From NCBI GenBank assembly GCA_003645845.1, contig QNCV01000090.1, positions 1 through 8,579 on the forward strand: a stretch of 8,579 bases of DNA. The letters run 5' to 3'. The stretch is from Fidelibacterota bacterium. GTDB lineage: Bacteria > Fidelibacterota > UBA2242. Position numbers and translations under genes: made by a program. The notes under the pieces were generated by a model. It was given only the letters and a program-made list of their open reading frames with translations. It searched no databases and had not been told where the DNA came from. Shown in pieces: positions 1-6,674 of the stretch (the stretch's first letter is position 1; every line of letters starts with the position of its first letter).

Positions 1-85
1 CCGAAACACTAAATAAATTCATGCCGGGCAGTAATAAACCGAGAGGCTGATTAACAAATTTTATATTGTCAGATCTGGCTTCCGG
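1..85 (-). other. left edge, no callable gene; possible start of next gene
   Basis: After the response regulator stop, the same reading frame stays open for the remaining 28 codons and contains an ATG at 20-22 that would begin MNLFSVS before the window ends. No ribosome binding site precedes that ATG and no terminator hairpin is visible. It may be the start of the next gene or chance. Confidence 0.2.
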
Positions 86-946
86 TTAGGGCTGATCGGT
101 AATATTACTGCAAATAATGAATACACCATCGAGATGATCATTGTATCGAAAGCGAATCCGGAATATTTTTTTGTTCTTACCCTTTGAGAAAAGAGAATGC
201 TTATAAGTAATATCGTTTCCCGCCATAGCTTTGTTTAATTGATTTTCAATGGTTACAAAATTCTCTTTACCCAAAACATCCCGGAGTTTCTTCCCTGAAT
301 AGTCGCCATCCTGTAAAAACCACTTTAAAAAGGAATTATTTGCATAACAGAGATTCCGATTTTTATCAATAAACGCAATCATGTCTGGAAGTTGATTGCC
401 GATGACCGTTAATAGTTCCCGGCTGATTTTCAGCTGTTCTCTTGTTTGCTTATGCCTATCAATCTCTCGCTTTAAATCATTACCGAGCTGTATTAATTTT
501 GCCGTTCGCTGTTTGACCAGACATTCCATCTGATCGTTGTACCGTTGAACCTCCAGTTTCAGTTGATGCTTTTGCTGTTCAAGTATCCTGGTATTATACG
601 CTTTCGCTATAACTTTGCGAATCACTCTGCCGGATACCGGTTTTAACAGATAATCAAACACCCCGATTTTTAATGCCTGAGTCGACAAGGTTAAATCTGG
701 TTCCCCGGAAATCACAACAATTTGCGTTAAGGGGTACGATGCACGAATCCTTTTAACCAGATCAAGGCCGTTTGTTCCGGGTAAAAGAACATCCGATACC
801 ACAATATCAAATTCGTTTTTTTGCAATAATTGCCATGCTTCTTCTGCATTCTGGGCCGTAATAACATCATATCCGTCTGCACGCAGCATTTCTCCTATCG
901 TAAAACGAACACTATATTCATCATCAATTAGAAGAATTTTCGCCAT
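86..946 (-). CDS. response regulator: REC-coiled coil-PAS, no DNA-binding domain
   Basis: The 286-residue product opens with a full receiver domain: acidic pair D8-D9, phospho-acceptor Asp52 in VVSDVLLPG, Ser80 in VVISGE, and Lys102 in LLKPVSG. A charged helix at about 118-176 follows, likely a coiled coil linking dimers, then a PAS domain (about 177-284; LPDMIAFIDKNRNLCYANNS, then GVFIICSNITDQ). There is no helix-turn-helix, AAA+, GGDEF, EAL or kinase domain, so it cannot act as a conventional transcription factor and may signal through protein contact or pass phosphate on. It follows the histidine kinase by 44 bases and is probably in the same operon, with only a weak ribosome binding site before the ATG; the start is supported by MAKILLIDDE, the normal receiver opening. 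The protein ends exactly at the end of its PAS domain, so an ancestral C-terminal output domain might have been lost. Confidence 0.88.
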   Translation of the reverse strand: MAKILLIDDEYSVRFTIGEMLRADGYDVITAQNAEEAWQLLQKNEFDIVVSDVLLPGTNGLDLVKRIRASYPLTQIVVISGEPDLTLSTQALKIGVFDYLLKPVSGRVIRKVIAKAYNTRILEQQKHQLKLEVQRYNDQMECLVKQRTAKLIQLGNDLKREIDRHKQTREQLKISRELLTVIGNQLPDMIAFIDKNRNLCYANNSFLKWFLQDGDYSGKKLRDVLGKENFVTIENQLNKAMAGNDITYKHSLFSKGKNKKIFRIRFRYNDHLDGVFIICSNITDQP

Positions 947-990
947 TTTTGTTTATGCTTATGACTTCATGTATTAAATTTTCCGACACA

Positions 991-2994
991 TTAAACCGGC
1001 AAATCGATTAAAAAGCGGGTGTATTTATTTACGTCGCTTTCTACGGTACATCTGCCGGCGTGATCATGGATAATTCCCAGACTGACCGCCAGACCAAGTC
1101 CGGTTCCCTGTTGGTTAACATTTGTGGTAAAAAAGGGTTTGAAAATATGCTCTATATGATCGGAAGGAATCCCTATGCCGAAATCAGTAACGGAAATTTG
1201 CACCCACTCTTTACAACCATCATTCAGTTTATGAACTTCGATATCAATCTTTTTATTTTTGTTATAATCACGGTAACGCTCATTCAAAGCGTTTCGGGCA
1301 TTGTTCAGCAAATTAACCATAACCTGTTCAATCTGATATCGGCGGCAATGTAACGGCGGCAGATCATTGCCATAGTTTAAATTTACCGTAATCTGTTCTT
1401 TTTTAAATTTATTATCTAATAAATCAAGCACTGTTCGAATGATTTCGACAATACTGCATGGTTCTGTCTTATCTTGATCGATTTTAGAAAACGCCAGTAG
1501 TTTCCTGATAATGGAGATTATCCGTTCACTTTCATCCACAATACCCTTACTAAATTGGCGTAATTTTTCATCTTTGACGCGTTCATATAGCAACTGGGCA
1601 TAATTGATAACTCCCGTCAGAGGATTATTAATTTCATGAGTGATACTGCTTGTAAAGGTCCCGATGGATTCAAGTCGTTGGCGATGACGCAATTTAGTCT
1701 TATCCGTAATATTTTCGACAAAATGATTGATTGCCGATTGACTCTTATCGATAATAAAATAATAAAAATTTTTATGGCCCCACTCCGTTGTCATCATTTT
1801 CGTAATTACAGGAACCTTGACATTATTACCAAACACCATGTTGGCCGAAAACACTCCCGGGACTGCGGAATTGTTATTTTTCCTGAAACAATCCTTTAAC
1901 TGTGCGGTTGTTTTACGATCGAAGATGGCGCTAATATTTTTATTGAAAATATCGGTTTTTCCCCATTTTGAAAACTGATAAAAAAGCGGGTTGCCGTAAA
2001 TAATGCGACCTGTATCATCAGTAACCAAAACCATATCGCCGGTTTTGTCAAATATGGAACAGAGTAAAGAGCGAAACTCCCTCGTTTGCATTTGCAGGAA
2101 ATAGTTGTCTATCAATGGATACAGATACCGGAAAACCGATTTGAAAACCGGTTTAAATTCCTCTATTTGCTTTATAAAAAAGATAAGAGTAAAACGAGCG
2201 TCGGGCTGGTCTGTAAATGGCATTATCACAAAGGAATAATCCCCGATATTCAGGCAATCTGTTTCCTGTTCGCTAAATAACATACTGGCGTCCAAATATT
2301 GGATTGGGGGCTCCGGCCCCGGATTGACACTGTTCAAGGTATAATTCGCAATTCTTTCACAAAATTCTTTGTCAATTCCATGACAATAGCCGGGTTGATG
2401 GCATTGTTCTTTTTCGGAATAATAGATGGCCAAGCCATTGATATCAGGAATTTTTTCCAGGGCCTGCCCCAGCCGGTTAATATTATCCTGAAAACTTCCC
2501 TCTCTAACCGGTAAACGTGAAATGTCATTCCCGACTTGAACGACCCTTGTCATCAGTTGCGAGGGAGATATGTGCTGACAATATCCGATAAAGCGATTTG
2601 TGTCCAATTCCTTGATTTCCAGCATCAGCTGAGAAACACGACCATTTTTTTGCATGAGATATGTTTGCATTTGGAAGGCTTGATCCTGTCGGTCATATAT
2701 CTTGCGAATACGCCTGACCTCATCTTCAATCTCGCCAACCAGTAGATCAGCGATATTCATATCTGACAGTTCTCCGGCGCTGTATCCCGTCAGGCGGGGA
2801 ACACTGGCATTAAAATCAATGAACCGACCAGCACTATCGAAAATGAACATTGTTTTTTTCTCAGATTTATTTTCCGGACCCGCGATGCTATTCATCTTTT
2901 CGTCCATCATTAAACACGCATTAACGAAATCGGTCTTATTGCTATTCAAAATACAATTCCCGGGATTGCTATTATTTTCACAGTCAGGGTACAT
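991..2994 (-). CDS. soluble PAS-containing sensor histidine kinase
   Basis: This 667-residue cytoplasmic kinase has no membrane span. In order: a PAS domain (about 48-142, FIFDSAGRFIDFNASV, TGYSAGEL); a GAF-like region (about 153-298, LAIYYSEKEQ to FTLIFFIKQIEEF) with an unusual Cys/His cluster; a second PAS (about 305-418, MVLVTDDTGRIIYGNP); a HisKA helix with the phospho-acceptor His453 in THEINNPLTG; and a complete HATPase with N box NLLNNARNAL (561-570), G1 DFGIGIP (604-610), F box FKPFF and G2 GTGLGLA (630-636). It is of the NtrB/FleS/FlrB type. The ATG at 2994 is chosen; a TTG directly before it (2997) lies 9 bases after GGGGAGG, the same spacing as the flhG-like TTG start, so either may be used. 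A further TTG at 3015 would swallow the ribosome binding site. It sits 94 bases after the M23 gene and 44 bases before the response regulator, its probable partner. Confidence 0.9.
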   Translation of the reverse strand: MYPDCENNSNPGNCILNSNKTDFVNACLMMDEKMNSIAGPENKSEKKTMFIFDSAGRFIDFNASVPRLTGYSAGELSDMNIADLLVGEIEDEVRRIRKIYDRQDQAFQMQTYLMQKNGRVSQLMLEIKELDTNRFIGYCQHISPSQLMTRVVQVGNDISRLPVREGSFQDNINRLGQALEKIPDINGLAIYYSEKEQCHQPGYCHGIDKEFCERIANYTLNSVNPGPEPPIQYLDASMLFSEQETDCLNIGDYSFVIMPFTDQPDARFTLIFFIKQIEEFKPVFKSVFRYLYPLIDNYFLQMQTREFRSLLCSIFDKTGDMVLVTDDTGRIIYGNPLFYQFSKWGKTDIFNKNISAIFDRKTTAQLKDCFRKNNNSAVPGVFSANMVFGNNVKVPVITKMMTTEWGHKNFYYFIIDKSQSAINHFVENITDKTKLRHRQRLESIGTFTSSITHEINNPLTGVINYAQLLYERVKDEKLRQFSKGIVDESERIISIIRKLLAFSKIDQDKTEPCSIVEIIRTVLDLLDNKFKKEQITVNLNYGNDLPPLHCRRYQIEQVMVNLLNNARNALNERYRDYNKNKKIDIEVHKLNDGCKEWVQISVTDFGIGIPSDHIEHIFKPFFTTNVNQQGTGLGLAVSLGIIHDHAGRCTVESDVNKYTRFLIDLPV

Positions 2995-3088
2995 CAAATG
3001 ACTATTCCTCCCCAAACAGATAATATCTTATCGTTATCGGACTGCAGATTACATTTCAAAAAATTGGCTTATCAGTTTTAAAAACAAC

Positions 3089-4630
3089 TTAGTGGATTAC
3101 TTTTATCTTGTCGTTTAATAATAAGAACGGATTTATCGGCTTTCCGGACTCTCTGACTTCAAGGTGCAGATGAGAATAACCGTACTGTGGATCTCCTTCC
3201 GGAATATTTCCTGACATACCAACGCTACTAATCCGTTCATTAGTGGTAACCAAAAAGGGACCCTCACGTTGAAATCGCTGTGAAATCTGCCGCCAAACTT
3301 TATCGTCTTTTAAATGAGAATAAACGGAACGCACATTACTGTCATGCCAGATTTCAATATGATTCCCATGCCCGTTTCCATTGTTCCCAACATAACATAC
3401 ATATCCATCCTGCACGGGATACACAGGAGTACCCTCTTCGGCAATCAAGTCAATTCCTTTGTGCTCGTAATAAACTCCCTTTCCATTTTTCCGCGCAGAT
3501 CCAAACAGGCCGACATCTTTAACAACCAGACCAATCCGTAACGGGTTATGAAGTATTAAATGAAGTTCGTTGAAATCCGTATTTTTATATTGTTTCCGTG
3601 CTTTTTCGTAACTTATATAATACGAGTTAACATTCTTTTTAAGAGTGTTATATAAATCCCTATATTCCGGCGGCGGGGTTGATTCCTTAATTAATTTTAC
3701 CCCTTTCATATTACCGTTAATCCATCCAAAAACGGCTGTATTGCCCCTTATATTATAATCTCGGGCCAACACCATATGAAAAAGCGCCAATCGTATGTTT
3801 AATTCCAACTCGAGATCCATCAATTTCCGGCGATAATAGCTTTCTCCGGATAATAAATCGGGATTGGCAATCAGAAATTGTGTCGACGCATTAATAACAT
3901 CGTCTGTTCTTTTTGGTTTGATTTGCTTGTCGGCTAATTCCCTGCGGATACGGCGGTATGTACGTCGACCTAAAGGACGATTCAATTCTTTTTGATATTC
4001 TGACCGATAAGCCGCGATTGTCTGGATTAATTCTCCATATCTTGGATTATAATAGCGACTCTGCTTCATCGAGACCTTGTTTATCAGCCAGTCTTTAAGG
4101 GTCTGGCTGGAGTCGTCCACTAAGGGACGATCTAAATTGTAAAAATTTTCAATATCGAAACCCTTCATATCTACATAGGCATAGACCCGCCGTTCTTCAA
4201 AAGGTTTAATATTCCATAATTTGGAATAAAAATCAGTGCCAAACTGGTGAATCAGATGCATTAATTTGGTTTCAATATTGATTGGAGAATCTGAAACACG
4301 GTAATCGGAAAAATACTCAACCGGTAGCTGTGCCATTGCCATCGCTTTAATTGTCGGGGCATTACGTTTGATTATTTTAGTCGCTCTATATGTCTGGGCA
4401 AAGTTCCGGGCATCGGTAAAATAGCGACTGATTCGGGGTGCAAAAATAATAATACCCGCCAGTAAAATCAGGGAGATGACAACAAGAGCAATATTTTTTG
4501 ATAAACGATTCCTCCTGCGGCGTTTCTCTTCTAAAAAACGGTCCAACTCATTTTGAATAATAAAATCGGTATCCACATCCACCGGTGCTATGATTTCCAT
4601 ATTATCGGAGTATTCAGTTAAGTTCTTCAT
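3089..4630 (-). CDS. membrane-anchored M23 (LytM) family metallopeptidase
   Basis: M23 enzymes are zinc endopeptidases that cut peptide cross-links of peptidoglycan. The 513-residue protein has an acidic cytoplasmic N-terminus (1-35), a basic stop EKRRRRNRLSK, then one membrane span at about 46-64 (NIALVVISLILLAGIIIFA). The topology would place the rest outside the cytoplasmic membrane. Residues about 70-360 are a mostly helical, charged region that I do not recognise. The peptidase domain covers about 361-505 and keeps all expected residues: HxxxD as H390-D394, the SHL histidine H439, and HxH as H487-H489. It should therefore be active rather than an EnvC/NlpD-type activator. It overlaps the flhG-like gene by 17 bases and has only a weak AAGGA close to the ATG, so translation is probably coupled. 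ATG at 4600 is an alternative start without a better site. Context suggests peptidoglycan opening for the flagellum or at the pole or septum; this is inference. Confidence 0.85.
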   Translation of the reverse strand: MKNLTEYSDNMEIIAPVDVDTDFIIQNELDRFLEEKRRRRNRLSKNIALVVISLILLAGIIIFAPRISRYFTDARNFAQTYRATKIIKRNAPTIKAMAMAQLPVEYFSDYRVSDSPINIETKLMHLIHQFGTDFYSKLWNIKPFEERRVYAYVDMKGFDIENFYNLDRPLVDDSSQTLKDWLINKVSMKQSRYYNPRYGELIQTIAAYRSEYQKELNRPLGRRTYRRIRRELADKQIKPKRTDDVINASTQFLIANPDLLSGESYYRRKLMDLELELNIRLALFHMVLARDYNIRGNTAVFGWINGNMKGVKLIKESTPPPEYRDLYNTLKKNVNSYYISYEKARKQYKNTDFNELHLILHNPLRIGLVVKDVGLFGSARKNGKGVYYEHKGIDLIAEEGTPVYPVQDGYVCYVGNNGNGHGNHIEIWHDSNVRSVYSHLKDDKVWRQISQRFQREGPFLVTTNERISSVGMSGNIPEGDPQYGYSHLHLEVRESGKPINPFLLLNDKIKVIH

Positions 4631-5516
4631 TGTCCTTAAAAATCCGGAACAGCCAGTTCAGGCGACGTTCTTTGACTGGCTGAGGTTGATATAGAGCATT
4701 AATAAAATGTTCGGCAATCTGCCGGTATTCACGCCCCAAATCGGAATTTGGATACATTTCACTGATTGGCTTATGCTGAGAAACATAAGTTCGTTTTACC
4801 AACCGATAATCAATAGAAACAGAGCCAAGGTATTCCGGTTTTATTCCTATATTATATTTCGAACGAGTTACTTCAACAGCCCGTCGGATACCATTATAGA
4901 TTCCATGGGCAATATTCTTATCTGATTTATTAAACACAAAGTAAGGCGCAAATTCTTCGACGCGGTTTCCGTCGGGATCAAGGACCTTTAATCGGCCATT
5001 CAGGCCAATCAAACGCTCCGCGGCAGCCTTGGCACATCCGTAACCACTCTGAATATCTTCCGGCGTGGTAATAATGATTGGGTAATCGGCAATCAAAGCA
5101 AAATCCAGGGTGGTGCGGTCAATGCCGGCTCCCAGATCAAGAATAGTATAATCATACTTCTGAGCGATTTTTTTAAAAGCCCGGATAAAGCGCATCTTTT
5201 GAGCATAATTGATATTGGCAAATTTGAAGTTTCCACCGGCCCCGGGAATCAAATTAAAATGATACTCTGGCCGAACCAGGGACTCAAGTTCATTAACCTG
5301 TTTTTCAAAAAAATCCAACAGAGTCTTCGGGCTGCGGATACCCAACTTAACAGCAATATCACCTGTATTGATATCGGTATCAATCAGGAGCACCTTTTTA
5401 CCCATTTTCCCCAGAATATTGGCCATTTCTATCGAAAAAAGTGTCTTGCCAACGCCACCTTTATTTGAAATAGTACTGATAATCTTGCTTACCGGTTCGA
5501 CTGCCAGATGGCTCAA
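4614..5516 (-). CDS. flhG: MinD/ParA-family ATPase, FlhG-like (flagellar number/placement)
   Basis: This 300-residue protein is a deviant-Walker ATPase of the MinD/ParA class. Visible motifs: KGGVGKT at 19-25 (signature Lys19, Lys24), the switch I-type DTD at 46-48, and Walker B in YTILDLGAG (123-131, Asp127). FVFNKSDK (193-200) supplies the base-recognition-like strand of the family. FlhG (also FleN, YlxH, MinD2) dimerises on ATP at the membrane and controls flagellar number, in polar flagellates with FlhF and the regulator FleQ/FlrA. The last residues, RRLNWLFRIFK (284-294), form an amphipathic helix like the MinD membrane-targeting sequence. The N-terminal extension carrying the FlhF-activating DQAxxLR motif seen in many FlhG proteins is absent, and no flhF is in the window. 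A division MinD or a ParA-like positioner is possible; the flagellar neighbourhood favours FlhG. Start is TTG. The stop overlaps the next gene by 17 bases. Confidence 0.8.
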   Translation of the reverse strand: MSHLAVEPVSKIISTISNKGGVGKTLFSIEMANILGKMGKKVLLIDTDINTGDIAVKLGIRSPKTLLDFFEKQVNELESLVRPEYHFNLIPGAGGNFKFANINYAQKMRFIRAFKKIAQKYDYTILDLGAGIDRTTLDFALIADYPIIITTPEDIQSGYGCAKAAAERLIGLNGRLKVLDPDGNRVEEFAPYFVFNKSDKNIAHGIYNGIRRAVEVTRSKYNIGIKPEYLGSVSIDYRLVKRTYVSQHKPISEMYPNSDLGREYRQIAEHFINALYQPQPVKERRLNWLFRIFKDNEELN

Positions 5517-5523
5517 ATGGTTA

Positions 5524-5533
5524 CTCCTCCTTT
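5524..5533 (-). promoter_or_regulatory. strong ribosome binding site for the TTG-started flhG-like gene
   Basis: AAAGGAGGAG on the minus strand is close to a full anti-16S match. It ends 7 bases before the TTG at 5516. No ATG or GTG suits this site, and the next in-frame ATG is beyond the P-loop, so TTG must be the start. Confidence 0.85.
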
Positions 5534-5562
5534 ACCGATCACATATCATACGTATCAGTTTT

Positions 5563-5578
5563 TTCAAATGTTGTGCCA
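5563..5578 (-). promoter_or_regulatory. sigma-54-like promoter upstream of the flhG-like gene
   Basis: The minus strand reads TGGCACAACATTTGAA. TGGCAC and TTG match the sigma-54 consensus exactly with correct spacing (GG, ten bases, G), and again A stands where the -12 C is expected. It agrees with the fliD element at 13 of 16 positions, and the three differences are all transitions. It lies in the 202-base gap after the FlgM-like gene (5517-5718), 46 bases before the TTG start at 5516. The rest of that gap shows no open reading frame and no convincing terminator; CCGGTT/AACCGG arms about 25 bases apart (5617-5655) are the only other repeat seen. Confidence 0.6.
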
Positions 5579-5718
5579 TTCCCGCATAAGTCCGGTCTCC
5601 CGTCCATTTTCCATGAACCGGTTAAAAAATCCCGAATTCGCACTTTTAGAACCGGAAATTTTAACAGGAAAGGGGTAATAATTTCCCAGTTGTTTATGTT
5701 GCTATTGGATGATTGTAA

Positions 5719-6225
5719 TTAAATGTAATCCGGATCAATCAGCTTATTGACGATCTCGTCACTGACTTCCTGAGAGTTATAAAATCCCTCATGAATTCGT
5801 GCATAAATTTTTTCATGTGCTGCCGTCTGCGGTTCCGAATTTATTGTTTTCCGAAAAATCGTTGCCTGCGAGTTGCTTCCCTCAACTAAGTTTGCATCAG
5901 TTAACTTAGTGGCAATTTTCGAGATAATTTCCGGCTTATCGTAGTATCCGGAACCAATCCGATTTGTTATAGATTCAATCTGCACCCTGGACAGATCAGC
6001 GGGTTGCTTAATAATCGAACTGTATTTTTTTACATAATTCAGCTTCGAATAGACAGAATGTGCGGTTTTAGATATTTCCACCGAGTCTGTCTTATCGAAA
6101 GGTTTCGCCAAATCAGATTTGACAATACGATCTGATCCGGAGAGCGTACTCTTTCTCTCCACACCAGCATATTTCGATTGCCGGATATTCTTCGGATATC
6201 CGTTTATTTCCGTGATCGTGGTCAT
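5719..6225 (-). CDS. flgM: FlgM-like anti-sigma-28 factor with duplicated C-terminal motif
   Basis: FlgM binds and inhibits the flagellar sigma factor FliA (sigma-28) until the hook is finished and FlgM is exported. This 168-residue product shows the FlgM layout: TDSVEIS at about 46-52, a linker, and then RVQIESITNRIGSGYYDKPE with ISKIATKL (80-108), matching the family pattern RxxxI-xxxI-xxGxY-xxxxxIAxKLL. Typical FlgM is about 90-100 residues; here a second, related helix pair, EKIYARIHEGFYNSQEV with IVNKLID, follows at 137-164. The N-terminal 40 residues are basic, polar and probably disordered, as in FlgM, which must unfold for export. The start at 6225 rather than 6249 is chosen because AGGAG (6232-6236) precedes it by 6 bases and the 6249 start would overlap the previous gene. 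It is the last gene of the fliD operon, four bases from its neighbour, which suits a FlgM co-expressed with a chaperone and export substrate. Sequence identity to known FlgM is low outside the motifs. Confidence 0.72.
   Translation of the reverse strand: MTTITEINGYPKNIRQSKYAGVERKSTLSGSDRIVKSDLAKPFDKTDSVEISKTAHSVYSKLNYVKKYSSIIKQPADLSRVQIESITNRIGSGYYDKPEIISKIATKLTDANLVEGSNSQATIFRKTINSEPQTAAHEKIYARIHEGFYNSQEVSDEIVNKLIDPDYI
5734..5979 (-). repeat. two copies of a FlgM-type helix motif within one protein
   Basis: Residues 83-110 (5896-5979) and 137-164 (5734-5817) of the FlgM-like protein align over 28 positions without gaps. There are 11 identities (E, I, R, I, G, Y, E, I, K, L, D in order), plus conservative pairs Y/F, D/N, I/V and A/V. 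The core in both is RI-xx-G-(Y/F)-Y-xxx-E-(I/V)-xxx-I-xx-KL-x-D. The DNA copies are diverged, so this is an old duplication or domain repeat, not a recent one. Confidence 0.7.
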
Positions 6226-6229
6226 AACA

Positions 6230-6652
6230 CTACTCCTGCACGATATCAACGATTCTGCTTGATTTTGATCTCAAATAACGGTTGTTCTTACTCCTATTCT
6301 TATTATCGGCTATTTTTACCAAATCTTTAATTACATTTTCCTTTTTTATCCGTAAATAGTCAAATATTTTAGCATCAATCGCAATTAATTCCTTTGTAAT
6401 ATCGGTTATTTCTCTAATAAGACTTTCGGATCTCGGGGAATTCACGGAAAGCGCCGTTCGTTTATCTTCGAGAAGCGCCAGTTCCTCAATCCATTGTTTC
6501 CTGGCATTTAATAAATTTAAAATAGTATCAACAGAAATACCATCGATATGGCCGGCTATTTCATTAGTCTCACTGAGTATGCGCTTGAAAAGATCAAGTT
6601 CATCTTTTAGCAGGTTCATCACGATTGATTCGGTTTGTTTAAATGTTTGCAT
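6230..6652 (-). CDS. putative flagellar export chaperone (FliT/FlgN-like), hypothetical
   Basis: This 140-residue protein is not recognised with certainty. It is predicted almost wholly helical and very charged: MNLLKDELDLFKRILSETNE (residues 12-31), ILNLLNARKQWIEELALLED (44-63), then SLIREITDITKELIAIDAKI (78-97). The last part is a basic Asn/Lys/Arg tail (about 117-133, NKNRSKNNRYLRSKSSR). Helical heptads with the pattern LLxxRxxWIxxLxxLExxR resemble FlgN and FliT chaperones, and its place directly after fliD is where fliS or fliT usually lies. Those chaperones hold FliD, hook-junction proteins or flagellin in the cytoplasm before export. The ATG at 6652 is 22 bases after the fliD stop; an in-frame ATG at 6712 would overlap fliD by 38 bases and add a Cys-containing, non-family-like leader. 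No good ribosome binding site is visible at 6652, so translational coupling to fliD is likely. ATG at 6619 is another option. The stop falls within the next gene's ribosome binding region. Confidence 0.55.
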   Translation of the reverse strand: MQTFKQTESIVMNLLKDELDLFKRILSETNEIAGHIDGISVDTILNLLNARKQWIEELALLEDKRTALSVNSPRSESLIREITDITKELIAIDAKIFDYLRIKKENVIKDLVKIADNKNRSKNNRYLRSKSSRIVDIVQE

Positions 6653-6674
6653 AGTTTTACTGACATAGTAGTTC

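Noticed and set aside
1060..2745. Several plus-strand open frames of 64-97 codons opposite the histidine kinase
   Set aside because: They lie antisense to a kinase with clear domains, have no ribosome binding sites and no recognisable protein features, so they are shadows.
3030..3045. Sigma-28-like -10 element TCCGATAA upstream of the histidine kinase
   Set aside because: The -10 is 7 of 8, but no TAAA lies at the required 15-base distance upstream.
3055..3070. Possible third sigma-54-like element before the histidine kinase (AAGCCAATTTTTTGAA on the minus strand, 60 bases before the ATG)
   Set aside because: It shares the TTTGAA end and the distance to the start codon with the other two, but the essential -24 GG is AG and only about 9 of 16 positions agree.
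5617..5655. CCGGTT/AACCGG inverted repeat in the gap before the flhG-like gene as a terminator of the fliD operon
   Set aside because: The arms are only 6 bases with a loop of about 25, and no T run follows the second arm; it could be an operator, but nothing supports that.
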